DNA of 52,344 bases from Actinomycetota bacterium (GTDB lineage: Bacteria; Actinomycetota; Acidimicrobiia; Acidimicrobiales; Ilumatobacteraceae). Made by a program: the position numbers and the translations under genes. Within the stretch, counting starts at the first letter, position 1. Each line of letters starts with the position of its first letter. The stretch is from NCBI GenBank assembly GCA_005788815.1, contig SYAZ01000046.1, positions 1 to 52,344 of the forward strand, given 5' to 3'. Shown piece after piece: positions 42,792-52,245 of the stretch. A model generated the notes under the pieces. That model saw only the letters and a list, made by a program, of their open reading frames with translations. It did not search any database and was not told the origin of the DNA.

Positions 42792-42801
42792 ACGGTACCG
42801 T
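42792..42801. promoter_or_regulatory. Palindromic double -10 of hydrolase and hisI
   Basis: ACGGTACCGT is a perfect 10-bp palindrome that presents TACCGT on both strands, overlapping at the central TA (42796-42797). It stands 7 nt before the hisI GTG (42809) and 8 nt before the hydrolase GTG (42783). Confidence 0.5.
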
Positions 42802-42808
42802 GCTTCTG

Positions 42809-43195
42809 GTGAGTAATCAGGACCAGACCCCCAGTAGCGCCGAAGGTCGTGTCATCGTGGCAACGCCCGAGCAGTTGGCAGCGGTGACTTTCAATTCCGA
42901 TGGTTTGGTCCCCGCGATCGCACAATGCGCTGAGACCGGGAAAATTTTGATGATGGCGTGGATGAATGCAGAGTCGTTGTCGATGACTTTTGCCGAGGGA
43001 CGCATGGTGTACTGGAGTCGTAGCCGTCAAGAATTGTGGCGCAAAGGCGACACAAGTGGCGACAGACAGTTCGTGCGTGAGGCTCACTACGACTGCGATG
43101 GCGACACATTGCTTTTTGTGGTCGAACAAGAAGGACGCGGCGCGTGCCACACGGGTGAGTTCACTTGTTTCTATCGCTCGTTTGGTAGCGAGTAA
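42809..43195 (+). CDS. hisI: Phosphoribosyl-AMP cyclohydrolase
   Basis: Opens the adenine ring of PR-AMP in histidine synthesis. The 128-residue monofunctional enzyme has LVPAIAQCAETGKILMMAWMN, YWSRSRQELWRKGDTSG, the metal site YDCDGDTLL and the zinc Cys motif ACHTGEFTCFYR. GTG 42809 follows TACCGT by 7 nt; GTG 42800 overlaps that hexamer and is less likely. It is followed by trpE with 3 bp between, so histidine and tryptophan genes share a transcript here. No fused HisE domain is present. Confidence 0.93.
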   Translation: MSNQDQTPSSAEGRVIVATPEQLAAVTFNSDGLVPAIAQCAETGKILMMAWMNAESLSMTFAEGRMVYWSRSRQELWRKGDTSGDRQFVREAHYDCDGDTLLFVVEQEGRGACHTGEFTCFYRSFGSE

Positions 43196-43198
43196 TTC

Positions 43199-44725
43199 GT
43201 GTCCACTGTTATTACGCCTTCGCGCGAAGAGTTTGTTGCGCTTGCCCGCGAGTACACCGTTGTTCCAGTGTGGACACAGATCCTTGCCGACCTTGAGACT
43301 CCGGTCGCTGCATTCATCAAATTAGTGGGTGACGGCGACGGCTTCTTGCTGGAATCGGTGGAACATGGTGAGCGATGGAGCCGGTACTCATTTGTAGGCA
43401 GAAACCCGCGCGGCACGTTGACATTGCGTGATGGCGTGTTGCACGCAACGGGCACTATTCCCGACAGCGTTCCGCTTGACAAAGGCATGCTGGCTGCAAT
43501 GGAAGAACTTTTGCGCATTTATCGCGCTCCATTGTTCCCAGATTTACCCCCACTACAAGGTGGCCTCATGGGTCATTTGGGTTACGACGTGGTACGCGAG
43601 ATAGAAGTGCTTCCGAATATTCCCCATGACGATCGCGATCTACCCGACGCGAGCATCAGCGTCATTGGGTCATTGGCAGCGTTTGATCATTGGCGTCAGC
43701 GTGTGTATCTGCTGGAGAGCGTTCCAGTTGCTGGTCTCACAGATGATGAGATCAATCAGGCATACGATGCAGCCGTTGAGCGTGTCCATGAAGCAGTTGC
43801 GGATATTTCTCGTCCACTTGCCTATGTTGCAGTAGAGCCACCAGTGGCTGGAGATGTATTGCCAGAGACTCGTTCGTCGATGCCAAACGGTCGATACCAA
43901 AACGCTGTTGAAGTCGCAAAGGAATACATTCGCGCCGGAGACATCTTCCAAGTGGTGCTGTCGCAACGTTTCGATATCGATCTCTCTGCCGATCCAATTG
44001 ATGTGTATCGAGTATTGCGACAAGTGAACCCAAGCCCGTACATGTATTTTTTGCGCCAACCAGATCTCACCATTGTTGGTGGCTCACCAGAACCCATGGT
44101 GCAATTGCTGAACGGCAAAGTCATTTCTCGCCCAATTGCGGGAACACGAAAGCGTGGGGAAAACGACGAGCACGATAGACGCCTTGCTGGAGAACTTCGA
44201 GAAAATCCAAAGGAAGTCGCTGAGCACATCATGTTGGTTGACTTAGCACGCAACGATGTTGGTCGCGTGGCGTCATATGGTTCAGTCACCATGGATGAAC
44301 TCATGACACTCGAGCGTTACAGCCACGTCATGCATCTCACTTCGCAAGTATCGGGAGACCTCAAGCCTGGTCTTGGGCCTATCGATGTGTTGCGCGCAAC
44401 GTTGCCTGCAGGAACAGTCAGTGGTGCACCCAAAGTGCGTGCCATGGAGATCATTGATGAACTTGAACCAGTGAAACGCGGACCGTATGCGGGTGTAGTT
44501 GGCTACGTGGATTTCTCCGGAAACCTCGACACTGCCATTGCAATTCGCACCATGTTTGTTGGGCCGAAGTTCGCAAGCTTGCAGGCCGGGGCTGGAATCG
44601 TGGCAGACAGTGACCCTGCCGATGAAGACTTGGAGTGCCACAACAAGGCTCGCGCATTGTTAGCAACGGTGCCTGCAGCTGAGCGCATGACGCAACGTCG
44701 AAAGGCAGCGGGTACACAAGCATGA
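43199..44725 (+). CDS. trpE: Anthranilate synthase component I
   Basis: Converts chorismate to anthranilate with ammonia or with glutamine via TrpG, which is not nearby. The 508-residue protein has the N-terminal feedback region LLESVEHGERWSRYSFVG, in which LLES is the usual tryptophan-binding motif, and the chorismate-binding core: GDIFQVVLSQRF, IAGTRKRGENDEHD, LVDLARNDVGRV, and LPAGTVSGAPKVRAMEIIDELE. GTG start 3 bp after the hisI stop, probably by reinitiation. The stop overlaps ygfZ (ATGA). No attenuator leader peptide is visible upstream. Confidence 0.95.
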   Translation: MSTVITPSREEFVALAREYTVVPVWTQILADLETPVAAFIKLVGDGDGFLLESVEHGERWSRYSFVGRNPRGTLTLRDGVLHATGTIPDSVPLDKGMLAAMEELLRIYRAPLFPDLPPLQGGLMGHLGYDVVREIEVLPNIPHDDRDLPDASISVIGSLAAFDHWRQRVYLLESVPVAGLTDDEINQAYDAAVERVHEAVADISRPLAYVAVEPPVAGDVLPETRSSMPNGRYQNAVEVAKEYIRAGDIFQVVLSQRFDIDLSADPIDVYRVLRQVNPSPYMYFLRQPDLTIVGGSPEPMVQLLNGKVISRPIAGTRKRGENDEHDRRLAGELRENPKEVAEHIMLVDLARNDVGRVASYGSVTMDELMTLERYSHVMHLTSQVSGDLKPGLGPIDVLRATLPAGTVSGAPKVRAMEIIDELEPVKRGPYAGVVGYVDFSGNLDTAIAIRTMFVGPKFASLQAGAGIVADSDPADEDLECHNKARALLATVPAAERMTQRRKAAGTQA

Positions 44726-45516
44726 GCAACAATGCAATCGTGTGGGCTGACCTCGAAAGAGACGTCGTCATCGTTCAAGGAGATGACGCCGAAGAGTTTC
44801 TGCACTCTCAACTGGCAAATGACATCGCATCTCTTGCTGTTGGCTCGAGTATCTACAGTTTGTTGCTTGAACCAACAGGCGACATCTGTGCGATTTTGAG
44901 AGTTGTACGCCATGACGAGACTGTCTTTACACTCGACGTAGAAGCAGGCTATGGGCAGGTCATCATCACGCGACTGCAGAGATTTGTATTGCGAGCAAAA
45001 GTTGTAATGCGCACAAGTGACTGGGTTGTGCGTGCTTTTCGTGGGCCGGATGCAAATGCTTCACTCGGATTAGTTGCAGGCCGTGCAGAGGTGTACTGGG
45101 GGAGCGACAATGCCATTGACGTAGTGGCCGATGCTTCTCAGTTGCCAGCATTAGGCGAAAACGTCGACGTTGAATTGGTGGACTACTTGCGAGCAGATGC
45201 ACGATGGCCAAAACTCGGTGTCGATGTTTTAGCTGGTGACATTCCAGCAACATCGGGCATCTTGGATGTTGCGGTGAGTTTCACAAAGGGCTGCTATCCG
45301 GGCCAAGAATTGGTAGAGCGCATGGCATCGCGTGGTGCAAGTGCTCCTGTTGAAGTACGTGTTGTTTCGCGTGAAGGTCTCGGTGTAGGTGCACGAATCG
45401 ACAAAGACGGAGTCACAATTGGCACCGTTACTTCGATCGGCCCCACACTTGCTCTGGTACGGGTGGCGCGAGGCTCTGAGGTGGGCGAACCACTCTCAAT
45501 TGCTAGTAATTCCTAA
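44722..45516 (+). CDS. ygfZ: Folate-binding YgfZ/GcvT-like iron-sulfur protein
   Basis: A 264-residue protein of the YgfZ (IBA57) family, which uses tetrahydrofolate to help repair or mature Fe-S enzymes. The signature KGCYPGQELVERM includes the conserved Cys 191. The N-terminal GcvT-like fold has VIVQGDDAEEFLHSQLANDI. It is co-translated with trpE through an ATGA overlap. Several Fe-S enzymes (aconitase, GltB/D, RlmN, Nth) are encoded in this window, but no regulatory link is seen. Confidence 0.9.
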   Translation: MSNNAIVWADLERDVVIVQGDDAEEFLHSQLANDIASLAVGSSIYSLLLEPTGDICAILRVVRHDETVFTLDVEAGYGQVIITRLQRFVLRAKVVMRTSDWVVRAFRGPDANASLGLVAGRAEVYWGSDNAIDVVADASQLPALGENVDVELVDYLRADARWPKLGVDVLAGDIPATSGILDVAVSFTKGCYPGQELVERMASRGASAPVEVRVVSREGLGVGARIDKDGVTIGTVTSIGPTLALVRVARGSEVGEPLSIASNS

Positions 45517-45527
45517 CCAGTCAATTC

Positions 45528-45543
45528 TGTCTCAACCGAGACA
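45528..45543 (+). terminator. Hairpin after ygfZ
   Basis: TGTCTC and GAGACA pair perfectly around an AACC loop, 12 bp after the ygfZ stop and 20 bp before the ppdK -10. There is no T-run, so it is only a candidate terminator for the hisI-trpE-ygfZ transcript. Confidence 0.35.
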
Positions 45544-45562
45544 TCCGTTCGTCAGATACACC

Positions 45563-45568
45563 TAGACT
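45563..45568 (+). promoter_or_regulatory. -10 hexamer of leaderless ppdK
   Basis: TAGACT, exactly 6 nt upstream of the ppdK GTG at 45575, without a ribosome-binding site. Confidence 0.5.
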
Positions 45569-45574
45569 TTTCTC

Positions 45575-48259
45575 GTGCCATACGTTTTTGCCTTCGACCA
45601 TAAGCATCGTCGCCCACCAATGGAGTTGAAAGATTTGCTGGGCGGCAAGGGTGCAAACCTTGCCGAAATGATGAGTGTGTTACAACTGCCAGTGCCTCAT
45701 GGTTTCACCATTACTACTGATGCGTGTCGTGCATACATGCACGGCGGATGGCCGAAAGCTCTTGATGATGAAATGTCTCGACAGGTGGCGTCTCTTGAAA
45801 AAAAGATGGGGCGCAAACTGGGTGATGCCGATGATCCATTGCTCGTCTCAGTACGGTCAGGCGCAAAGTTTTCAATGCCAGGAATGATGGACACGGTCTT
45901 GAACCTGGGTCTGAATGACAAGAGTGTTGAAGGTCTAGCTCGGTCAACGGGAAATGACAGATTCGCATACGACTCGTATCGACGTTTTATTTCTATGTAT
46001 GGCCGCATTGTCCTTGGTCTAGACGGTGAAGTGTTTGAACACGAACTTGAAAAGGCTAAGACGAACGCAAATGTGCAAAATGATGCTGAGATTCCCGCAG
46101 AAGTCCTGAAGCAGCTGTGCCAGGTGTACAAATCGGCGATTGCTCAACAGACAGGTAAACCCTTCCCACAAGATCCGGCAAAGCAGTTGCGTGGAGCAGT
46201 GGAGGCGGTATTTCGCTCATGGAATGGCCCGCGTGCCATTGCGTATCGAGTTCGCGAAAAAATCAGTCATGAACTTGGCACTGCAGTCAATGTGCAGGCC
46301 ATGGTGTTTGGAAATAGGGATGACAATTCAGGTACCGGAGTCGGATTCACGCGCAACGCTGCAACAGGTGATGCCAAACCATATGGAGATTTTCTCGTTA
46401 ACGCTCAGGGTGAAGATGTTGTAGCGGGTATTCGTAATACAGAAGACCTCAATGCATTGAAACGGAAATTCCCAGTAATACACGCTGAGTTGCTGGGGAT
46501 ATTTGCACGACTTGAACGCCACTACAAAGATATGTGCGACACCGAGTTCACCATTGAGCAGGGAAAACTGTGGATGCTGCAGACACGCGTTGGTAAAAGA
46601 ACTGGTGCTGCTGCATTAAAGATGGCAGTCGACATGGTGTCGCCTACAGGTACTGGCCGTTCTGCATGGAAGATTTCAAAGAACGAAGCAATCATGCGTG
46701 TCGCAGCAGATCACCTCGATCAGGTGTTGCATCCACAATTTGCTAAGAAGATTCCTGCGCTTACAAAAGGACTTGCAGCGTCTCCAGGTGCCGCCGTTGG
46801 GCAAGTGTTTTTTACAGCAGACGATGCTGCGCTAGCAGCAGTAAAGGGTCTCGATGTCATCTTGGTGCGGTCTGAAACAAGTCCCGAAGATGTGCACGGC
46901 ATGATGATTGCCAAGGGAATTCTCACATCACGTGGTGGACTAGTGAGTCATGCAGCAGTGGTTGCGCGCGGGTGGGGAACACCAGCTATCGTTGGAGCAG
47001 ATGCGGTTAAGATTGACGGTGCATCATTTTCAGTTGGTGATGTTGTCGTGCGCGAGGGCGACTGGCTCTCGCTCGATGGCACCACGGGCGAAGTGATGCT
47101 TGGTCAGTTAACACTGACTGCGTCAAAGCCTCCAAAGGAGTTCAACACAATCCTGGAATGGTCTGATGTTGTCCGTAAAGGCAAACTCGCAGTGCGGGCG
47201 AATGCTGATACGGATGAAGATGCACGCAAGGCTCGCGAGCTAGGTGCTGAAGGCATTGGGCTTTGTCGCACAGAGCACATGTTCTTGGCTGCTGACCGTT
47301 TGCCGGTTGTGCGTCGCATGATTCTTGCCAGCACTCCTGAAGAAGAATATGCAGCGTTTGAAGAGTTGCGCACAGTACAGAAGAAAGACTTTGCAGCAAT
47401 TCTGAAAGAGATGTCGGGGCTACCTGTCACGGTGCGCCTGCTCGACCCTCCACTTCACGAGTTCTTGCCACGTATAGATGAGTTAGAGATTGAAAAGGCC
47501 ACAAAGGGTTTGTCTAAAGAAGACGAAGATCTATTGAGGGCCGCGCATGTATGGGCCGAAGTAAACCCAATGCTTGGAACTCGTGGTGTTCGTCTTGGCG
47601 TTGTAAAGCCTGGGTTGTACGCCATGCAGGTGCGTGCGCTCATGGAAGCCGCCGACGAGGTGTCATCCAAAGGGTATGAACCCATTGTTGAAATCATGAT
47701 TCCATTAACCGTGACACGCGAGGAACTAGCACTGGCTCGCAGTTGGGTAGAAGCGGTTCTTTCGGACATCAACTCACGGCCCGTACCTAAAGCAAAAAAG
47801 GGTCAGAAAGTTGTAAAGCGCCCAAAGATTTCTATTGGCACCATGATTGAAACTCCACGTGCAGCACTGCGTGCAGATGAACTAGCGGAGTACGCAGACT
47901 TCTTTAGTTTCGGAACAAACGATCTCACTCAGATGACATTTGGTTTCAGTCGTGATGACGTAGAGAGTCGCCTCATGCCTGCCTACTTAGAGGCGGGACT
48001 CTTGAAGCGCAATCCATTTGAGACCATCGACCAAAACGGAGTTGGTGAGTTGGTGTTTCTGGCAGCCCAGAGAGGTCGCAAAGTAAAACGCTCACTCAAG
48101 TTGGGAGTTTGTGGTGAACACGGTGGCGACCCAGAGTCCATCGACATGTTCTACAGAGCAGGTCTGAATTACGTCAGTTGTTCCCCGTACCGGGTACCTA
48201 TCGCAAGGCTCTCTGCGGCCCAGGCAGTCATCGGTACTGCCAAGACAGAGACCAAGTAG
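45575..48259 (+). CDS. ppdK: Pyruvate, phosphate dikinase
   Basis: Interconverts pyruvate, ATP and phosphate with PEP, AMP and pyrophosphate. The 894-residue protein has the full domain order: the ATP-grasp domain (about 1-340) with LLGGKGANLAEM and SVRSGAKFSMPGMMDT; the swivelling phosphohistidine domain with His 459 (GGLVSHAAVVARGWG); and the PEP/pyruvate barrel with GLCRTEHMF, and the proton-donor Cys 869 (SCSPYRVPIARL). It may act in gluconeogenesis or in PPi-linked glycolysis. The N-terminus YVFAFDHKHR fits GTG 45575. Confidence 0.96.
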   Translation: MPYVFAFDHKHRRPPMELKDLLGGKGANLAEMMSVLQLPVPHGFTITTDACRAYMHGGWPKALDDEMSRQVASLEKKMGRKLGDADDPLLVSVRSGAKFSMPGMMDTVLNLGLNDKSVEGLARSTGNDRFAYDSYRRFISMYGRIVLGLDGEVFEHELEKAKTNANVQNDAEIPAEVLKQLCQVYKSAIAQQTGKPFPQDPAKQLRGAVEAVFRSWNGPRAIAYRVREKISHELGTAVNVQAMVFGNRDDNSGTGVGFTRNAATGDAKPYGDFLVNAQGEDVVAGIRNTEDLNALKRKFPVIHAELLGIFARLERHYKDMCDTEFTIEQGKLWMLQTRVGKRTGAAALKMAVDMVSPTGTGRSAWKISKNEAIMRVAADHLDQVLHPQFAKKIPALTKGLAASPGAAVGQVFFTADDAALAAVKGLDVILVRSETSPEDVHGMMIAKGILTSRGGLVSHAAVVARGWGTPAIVGADAVKIDGASFSVGDVVVREGDWLSLDGTTGEVMLGQLTLTASKPPKEFNTILEWSDVVRKGKLAVRANADTDEDARKARELGAEGIGLCRTEHMFLAADRLPVVRRMILASTPEEEYAAFEELRTVQKKDFAAILKEMSGLPVTVRLLDPPLHEFLPRIDELEIEKATKGLSKEDEDLLRAAHVWAEVNPMLGTRGVRLGVVKPGLYAMQVRALMEAADEVSSKGYEPIVEIMIPLTVTREELALARSWVEAVLSDINSRPVPKAKKGQKVVKRPKISIGTMIETPRAALRADELAEYADFFSFGTNDLTQMTFGFSRDDVESRLMPAYLEAGLLKRNPFETIDQNGVGELVFLAAQRGRKVKRSLKLGVCGEHGGDPESIDMFYRAGLNYVSCSPYRVPIARLSAAQAVIGTAKTETK

Positions 48260-48264
48260 TCAAC

Positions 48265-48270
48265 TAGATT
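48265..48270 (+). promoter_or_regulatory. -10 hexamer of leaderless terC-like gene
   Basis: TAGATT, 7 nt upstream of the GTG at 48278. Confidence 0.5.
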
Positions 48271-48277
48271 AGGTGCC

Positions 48278-49273
48278 GTGATACCCCCACTACCGATGCT
48301 TGCATCTCAACTTGTCTCTGCCGGTTCCTCAAGTTCAGGAAAAGTCGATCTCACTATCGAGGGGTGGCACTGGCCAGTTCTTATCGGCGTGCTTGGTGTC
48401 TTGCTTCTCGTAGACATTCTGGTTATTCACCGAGAAGCCCATGAGGTGCACACACGTGAAGCTGCCATCGAGTCAGCAGTGTGGATCAGTATCGGTCTTT
48501 TGTTTGGTCTTGTCATTTTGTGGGAATTCGGTGCTGCTGCAGGTGGCGAGTACTACGGCGGATATCTCATTGAAAAGAGTTTGAGCGTCGACAACGTGTT
48601 CGTATGGGCAGTTCTGTTCTCTCACTTCCAGGTGCCTAAGCAATATCAGCACCGTGTGTTGTTCTGGGGCATTTTTGGCGCTCTTGCGATGAGGCTTGGC
48701 TTCATTTTTGCTGGTGTCGCACTTATTAATAACTTCAAGTTCACCCTGATTTTATTCGGACTTTTCTTGCTGTATTCCGGAATCAAGTTGTTGCAAACGC
48801 ACGACGAAGGTTTCGATCCGGCAAAGAGCAAGGCAATGAAGGTTTTCCATCGTTTTGTACCGTCAACGGACAAACTTGATGGTCAGAAACTCTGGACTGT
48901 GAACGAACTTGGTAAGCACGTTGCGACACCACTTTTGGCAGTGCTTGTCTTGGTTGAGATTACAGATGTGATCTTCGCTGTGGACTCGGTACCAGCTGTT
49001 CTGGCTGTCACTAACGAGCAGTACATTGCCTTTGCCTCAAATGCTTTCGCCATCTTGGGTCTTCGTGCCTTGTACTTCCTTTTGGCTGATATGCGCGACC
49101 GTTTCAAGTATTTACAGACCGGTCTCGGTGTCATCTTGGCTTTCGTTGGCATCAAGATGACCTTGTCCTACTGGTGGCACATGCCCATCGTTGCGTCTTT
49201 GTCGGTGATTACCATGATTCTGGTCGTCTCCATCTTTGCCTCAATTCGAAGCGGCTCAGACGCTCAGCACTAG
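48278..49273 (+). CDS. TerC-family integral membrane protein
   Basis: A 331-residue inner-membrane protein with about eight or nine hydrophobic segments. The family's charged intramembrane motifs are present: LLVDILVIHREAHEV early, EKSLSVDNVFVWAVLFSHFQVP, and EITDVIFAVDSVPAVLAVT. TerC proteins are now linked to manganese export and metallation of secreted proteins; tellurite resistance is a historical label and there are no other ter genes here. It is probably a monocistronic leaderless gene between ppdK and dnaG. Signal peptide: none. Confidence 0.9.
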   Translation: MIPPLPMLASQLVSAGSSSSGKVDLTIEGWHWPVLIGVLGVLLLVDILVIHREAHEVHTREAAIESAVWISIGLLFGLVILWEFGAAAGGEYYGGYLIEKSLSVDNVFVWAVLFSHFQVPKQYQHRVLFWGIFGALAMRLGFIFAGVALINNFKFTLILFGLFLLYSGIKLLQTHDEGFDPAKSKAMKVFHRFVPSTDKLDGQKLWTVNELGKHVATPLLAVLVLVEITDVIFAVDSVPAVLAVTNEQYIAFASNAFAILGLRALYFLLADMRDRFKYLQTGLGVILAFVGIKMTLSYWWHMPIVASLSVITMILVVSIFASIRSGSDAQH

Positions 49274-49290
49274 TTGACTCTCCATGGCAC

Positions 49291-49296
49291 TAATGT
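49291..49296 (+). promoter_or_regulatory. -10 hexamer of leaderless dnaG
   Basis: TAATGT, 6 nt upstream of the dnaG ATG at 49303, within a 29-bp gap. A TTGACT lies 11 bp before it, too close to serve as the -35 for this hexamer. Confidence 0.5.
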
Positions 49297-49302
49297 CGTG
49301 GC

Positions 49303-51042
49303 ATGGGGATTGCGGAGGATGATATTCAGAAGGTGCGCTCCGCCGTCACCTTGTCTGACATCGTCGCTCCGTATTCGCAATTACGTCGCACGGGTCGCAC
49401 CCAAGTAGGACTCTGCCCCTTCCATTCCGAACGGACAGCCTCTTTCAATGTCAATGACGAAACGGGCCGATACATGTGTTTCGGTTGCGGTGCCAAAGGA
49501 GATGTCTTTACCTTCGTCCAGCAGATGGAGCATCTTGATTTTGCGGCGTCTGTAGAAAAACTGGCCAGCAAGTGTGGTGTTGAACTGCACTACACGTCTG
49601 GTGCTGCCACTGGAGAGCGTAAGCACCGCAAGGAGTTGCAGGAACTCATGGAAAAAGCGGTGGAGTGGTACCACCACCGACTTTTGGAATCGCCCGATGC
49701 CCGAACTGCTCGTGAGTACCTGCGCAACCGTGGTTTAGCCGGTGATGTTGCTCGGTCGTTCAAGATCGGTTGGGCCCCCGATGATTGGGATGTTCTGTGT
49801 CAGGCCCTCGGTGCGCCAGCTGCCATGCTGCAAGAGGTGGGTCTTGGTTTTGTCAACAAAGCTGGTCGACTCCAAGATTCTTTTCGTGCTCGAGTGATGT
49901 TTCCCATCTTCGATGAGAATGGAGCAGCAGTCGCCTTTGGTGGTCGCATCCTTCCCGGCTCCACAGACCCGGCGAAATACAAGAACTCAACAGAGACTCC
50001 TATTTATTTGAAATCACGCACGTTGTATGGCCTGAACTGGGCCAAGGGAAATGTGGTGAAAGAAGATCGGGTCATTGTGTGTGAGGGCTACACCGATGTC
50101 ATCGGGTTTCATCGCAGTGGCCTGGCAACGGCAGTTGCAACATGCGGAACCGCACTCACCGAAGAACACGTGAAACTCATGAAGAGGTATGCGCGCAATG
50201 TGGTGCTTGCGTTTGACGCTGACTCTGCCGGGCAAGGTGCGGCAGACAAGTTCTACGCATGGGAAAAGAAATACGACATCTCAGTGTCGGTGGCACAATT
50301 TCCAGCCGGACAAGATCCTGGCGAACTTGCCGATACAAACCCTGCGGCGCTCACTGCAGCAATAGATGATGCAATGCCATTCTTGGGTTTTCGTTTGAAG
50401 CGGTTATTCGATGCAAATCCGTTACGGTCGCCCGAATCGCGTGCGCGACTTGCAAGTAAAGCTATGGAAGTTGTGAACGAGCATCCTGACTCCAATGTGC
50501 GTCGCCTATATGCAGGCCAGGTGGCTAGTCACACAGGTGTCTCTGCAGGTGAATTGGTCAAGATTGCCGACAAGGGCGGTTCTGCTCCTGTTGTTGTGTC
50601 TTCCCCCACGCAACACGCATCTGAAGGTGCTGGCTTCGTTGCGTTGTCGTTGCTCATTCATGAATGGGACTCCATTGCGCCGTGGTTGATTGAAGAACTA
50701 TTCGCGGACGACGCATCACGCGAAGCATTTCGCGCACTCGCCGATGCCGATGGAGATGTCCATGTGGCTTTGCAATCTGTTCTTCCCGACGCCGCGTCAA
50801 TTATTGAGCGGGCCTCGGTGTATGACGTCACTGCAGATGCCAAGGTTGAGTCGCGGGCGTTGATTTCTGCCGCCGTACGGCGCGAACTAACTCGCCGGCA
50901 ATCGGCGGCTGATATTGAACAGATTCAGCAGGACCGTGTTGTTCGCATCTTGCTCGAAGATCTCAACAAACCAGACAAAGCCGACACCGCTGCCGTGCAG
51001 TTACTGCAGTGGCTTTCCCAGGCTGCGGGTGACCCCGCATGA
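49303..51042 (+). CDS. dnaG: DNA primase
   Basis: Synthesises RNA primers at the replication fork. The 579-residue protein has an N-terminal CHC2 zinc site (Cys 38, His 41, Cys 59, Cys 62: LCPFHSERTASF and MCFGCGAKGD), the catalytic core with YKNSTETPIYLKSRTLYGL, and the TOPRIM acidic motifs VCEGYTDV and FDADSAGQGAA. A C-terminal helicase-binding region follows from about 430. Its TGA overlaps the rpoD ATG, giving the conserved primase-sigma pair. rpsU is absent upstream, as usual in actinobacteria. Confidence 0.96.
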   Translation: MGIAEDDIQKVRSAVTLSDIVAPYSQLRRTGRTQVGLCPFHSERTASFNVNDETGRYMCFGCGAKGDVFTFVQQMEHLDFAASVEKLASKCGVELHYTSGAATGERKHRKELQELMEKAVEWYHHRLLESPDARTAREYLRNRGLAGDVARSFKIGWAPDDWDVLCQALGAPAAMLQEVGLGFVNKAGRLQDSFRARVMFPIFDENGAAVAFGGRILPGSTDPAKYKNSTETPIYLKSRTLYGLNWAKGNVVKEDRVIVCEGYTDVIGFHRSGLATAVATCGTALTEEHVKLMKRYARNVVLAFDADSAGQGAADKFYAWEKKYDISVSVAQFPAGQDPGELADTNPAALTAAIDDAMPFLGFRLKRLFDANPLRSPESRARLASKAMEVVNEHPDSNVRRLYAGQVASHTGVSAGELVKIADKGGSAPVVVSSPTQHASEGAGFVALSLLIHEWDSIAPWLIEELFADDASREAFRALADADGDVHVALQSVLPDAASIIERASVYDVTADAKVESRALISAAVRRELTRRQSAADIEQIQQDRVVRILLEDLNKPDKADTAAVQLLQWLSQAAGDPA

Positions 51043-52235
51043 CACGTCGGCTTCGTCTCACGCCTCCGCACCCGGACGTAGATGTGGCCGAATGGGCCAC
51101 GCTGATTGCCTCGCGCTCAGATGAGGGCACGGTAGACCCCAACACAGTGGCACACGTCTTTAGAAACGTGGAACTAAATCCGGATCTGCTTCGTCAGATT
51201 GAATCAGTGTTGCAAGAACTCAATATCTCAATAGCCGCAGTCGAGCCTGATATTTCGGGGCCCATCGAAAGAGTGGCGCCACCCAAAAAGACAACTGCTA
51301 CCAAAACCGTCTCTGCTGACGCGGGCGACTCGACCCGCATGTATCTACAAGAGATAGGTCAAGTCGACTTATTGAATGCAGAAGGCGAGCGAACTCTTGG
51401 AAAAGCAATCAAGGACATGCAAGAAGCCAAGGTGGCCCTTGAGAAGTCAGATTTATCGGCAACACAGCGTCGCGAGCTACGCCTGAAGGTTCATGAAGGT
51501 GAAGATGCATTTAATAAGTTGATTGAGTCAAACCTTCGATTGGTTGTCTCAATCGCTCGAAAATATGACGGGCGCGAACTGCAACTCATGGATCTTGTTC
51601 AAGAGGGCAATATTGGTCTGATGCGCGCAGCAGAGAAATACGACTGGGAAAAAGGTTTCAAGTTCTCTACATATGCAACGTGGTGGATCCGCCAAGCAAT
51701 GATGCGTGCGATGGCTGATCAGGGTCGCACCATTCGAGTGCCAAGTCATGTGGTGGAATTAATCAACCGCCTCACCAAAGCAGATCGTGATCTCACAGTT
51801 GAACTAAAGCGCGGACCTACGATCGCTGAACTGTCCGAGCGCACCATGATTTCTCCAGAGAAGATTGAAGAGTTGCAACAGATTTCATCTGTGACGCGCA
51901 GTCTTGATGAGCCCACAAACTCTGAAGATGATTCAGCAACCGTTGGTGATAGAGCAGCTGACAAAAGCGATGATGCATCGCCGGATGCTGTCGTGCAGCG
52001 ACGCCAACTGATCGCGGCGATTTCGCTTGAACTTGAACATCTTCCCGAGAGGGATCGTCGCATCTTGGACAAGCGATTCGGCATCAGTAGCGGTGAACCG
52101 TTGACTCTCGATGATGTTGCTAAGCAAGAAGGCGTGACTCGTGAGCGCATCCGCCAAATAGAGCAAAAGACCCTTGCTCGTATGCGTCACCCCAATAACA
52201 GCCATCGTTTACGCAGTTACCTCGACGAGAACTAG
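51039..52235 (+). CDS. rpoD: RNA polymerase sigma factor, sigma-70 (RpoD/SigA group)
   Basis: Principal-type sigma factor of 398 residues. Region 1.2 ([11 protein letters not shown], about 99-109), region 2 ([39 protein letters not shown]... in pieces; the -10 helix ends in [18 protein letters not shown]), region 3 ([14 protein letters not shown]) and region 4 with the helix-turn-helix [31 protein letters not shown] are complete. The acidic N-terminal region 1.1 is short. The ATG overlaps the dnaG stop (ATGA). It would be the factor that reads the -10 elements listed here. A second group member cannot be excluded, but gene position argues for the housekeeping factor. Confidence 0.93.
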   Translation: MTRRLRLTPPHPDVDVAEWATLIASRSDEGTVDPNTVAHVFRNVELNPDLLRQIESVLQELNISIAAVEPDISGPIERVAPPKKTTATKTVSADAGDSTRMYLQEIGQVDLLNAEGERTLGKAIKDMQEAKVALEKSDLSATQRRELRLKVHEGEDAFNKLIESNLRLVVSIARKYDGRELQLMDLVQEGNIGLMRAAEKYDWEKGFKFSTYATWWIRQAMMRAMADQGRTIRVPSHVVELINRLTKADRDLTVELKRGPTIAELSERTMISPEKIEELQQISSVTRSLDEPTNSEDDSATVGDRAADKSDDASPDAVVQRRQLIAAISLELEHLPERDRRILDKRFGISSGEPLTLDDVAKQEGVTRERIRQIEQKTLARMRHPNNSHRLRSYLDEN

Positions 52236-52245
52236 CGGTTTGCCC

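Noticed and set aside
48278-49273. Tellurite resistance determinant
   Set aside because: TerC alone, without terB/D/E/Z genes, is a general membrane protein family.
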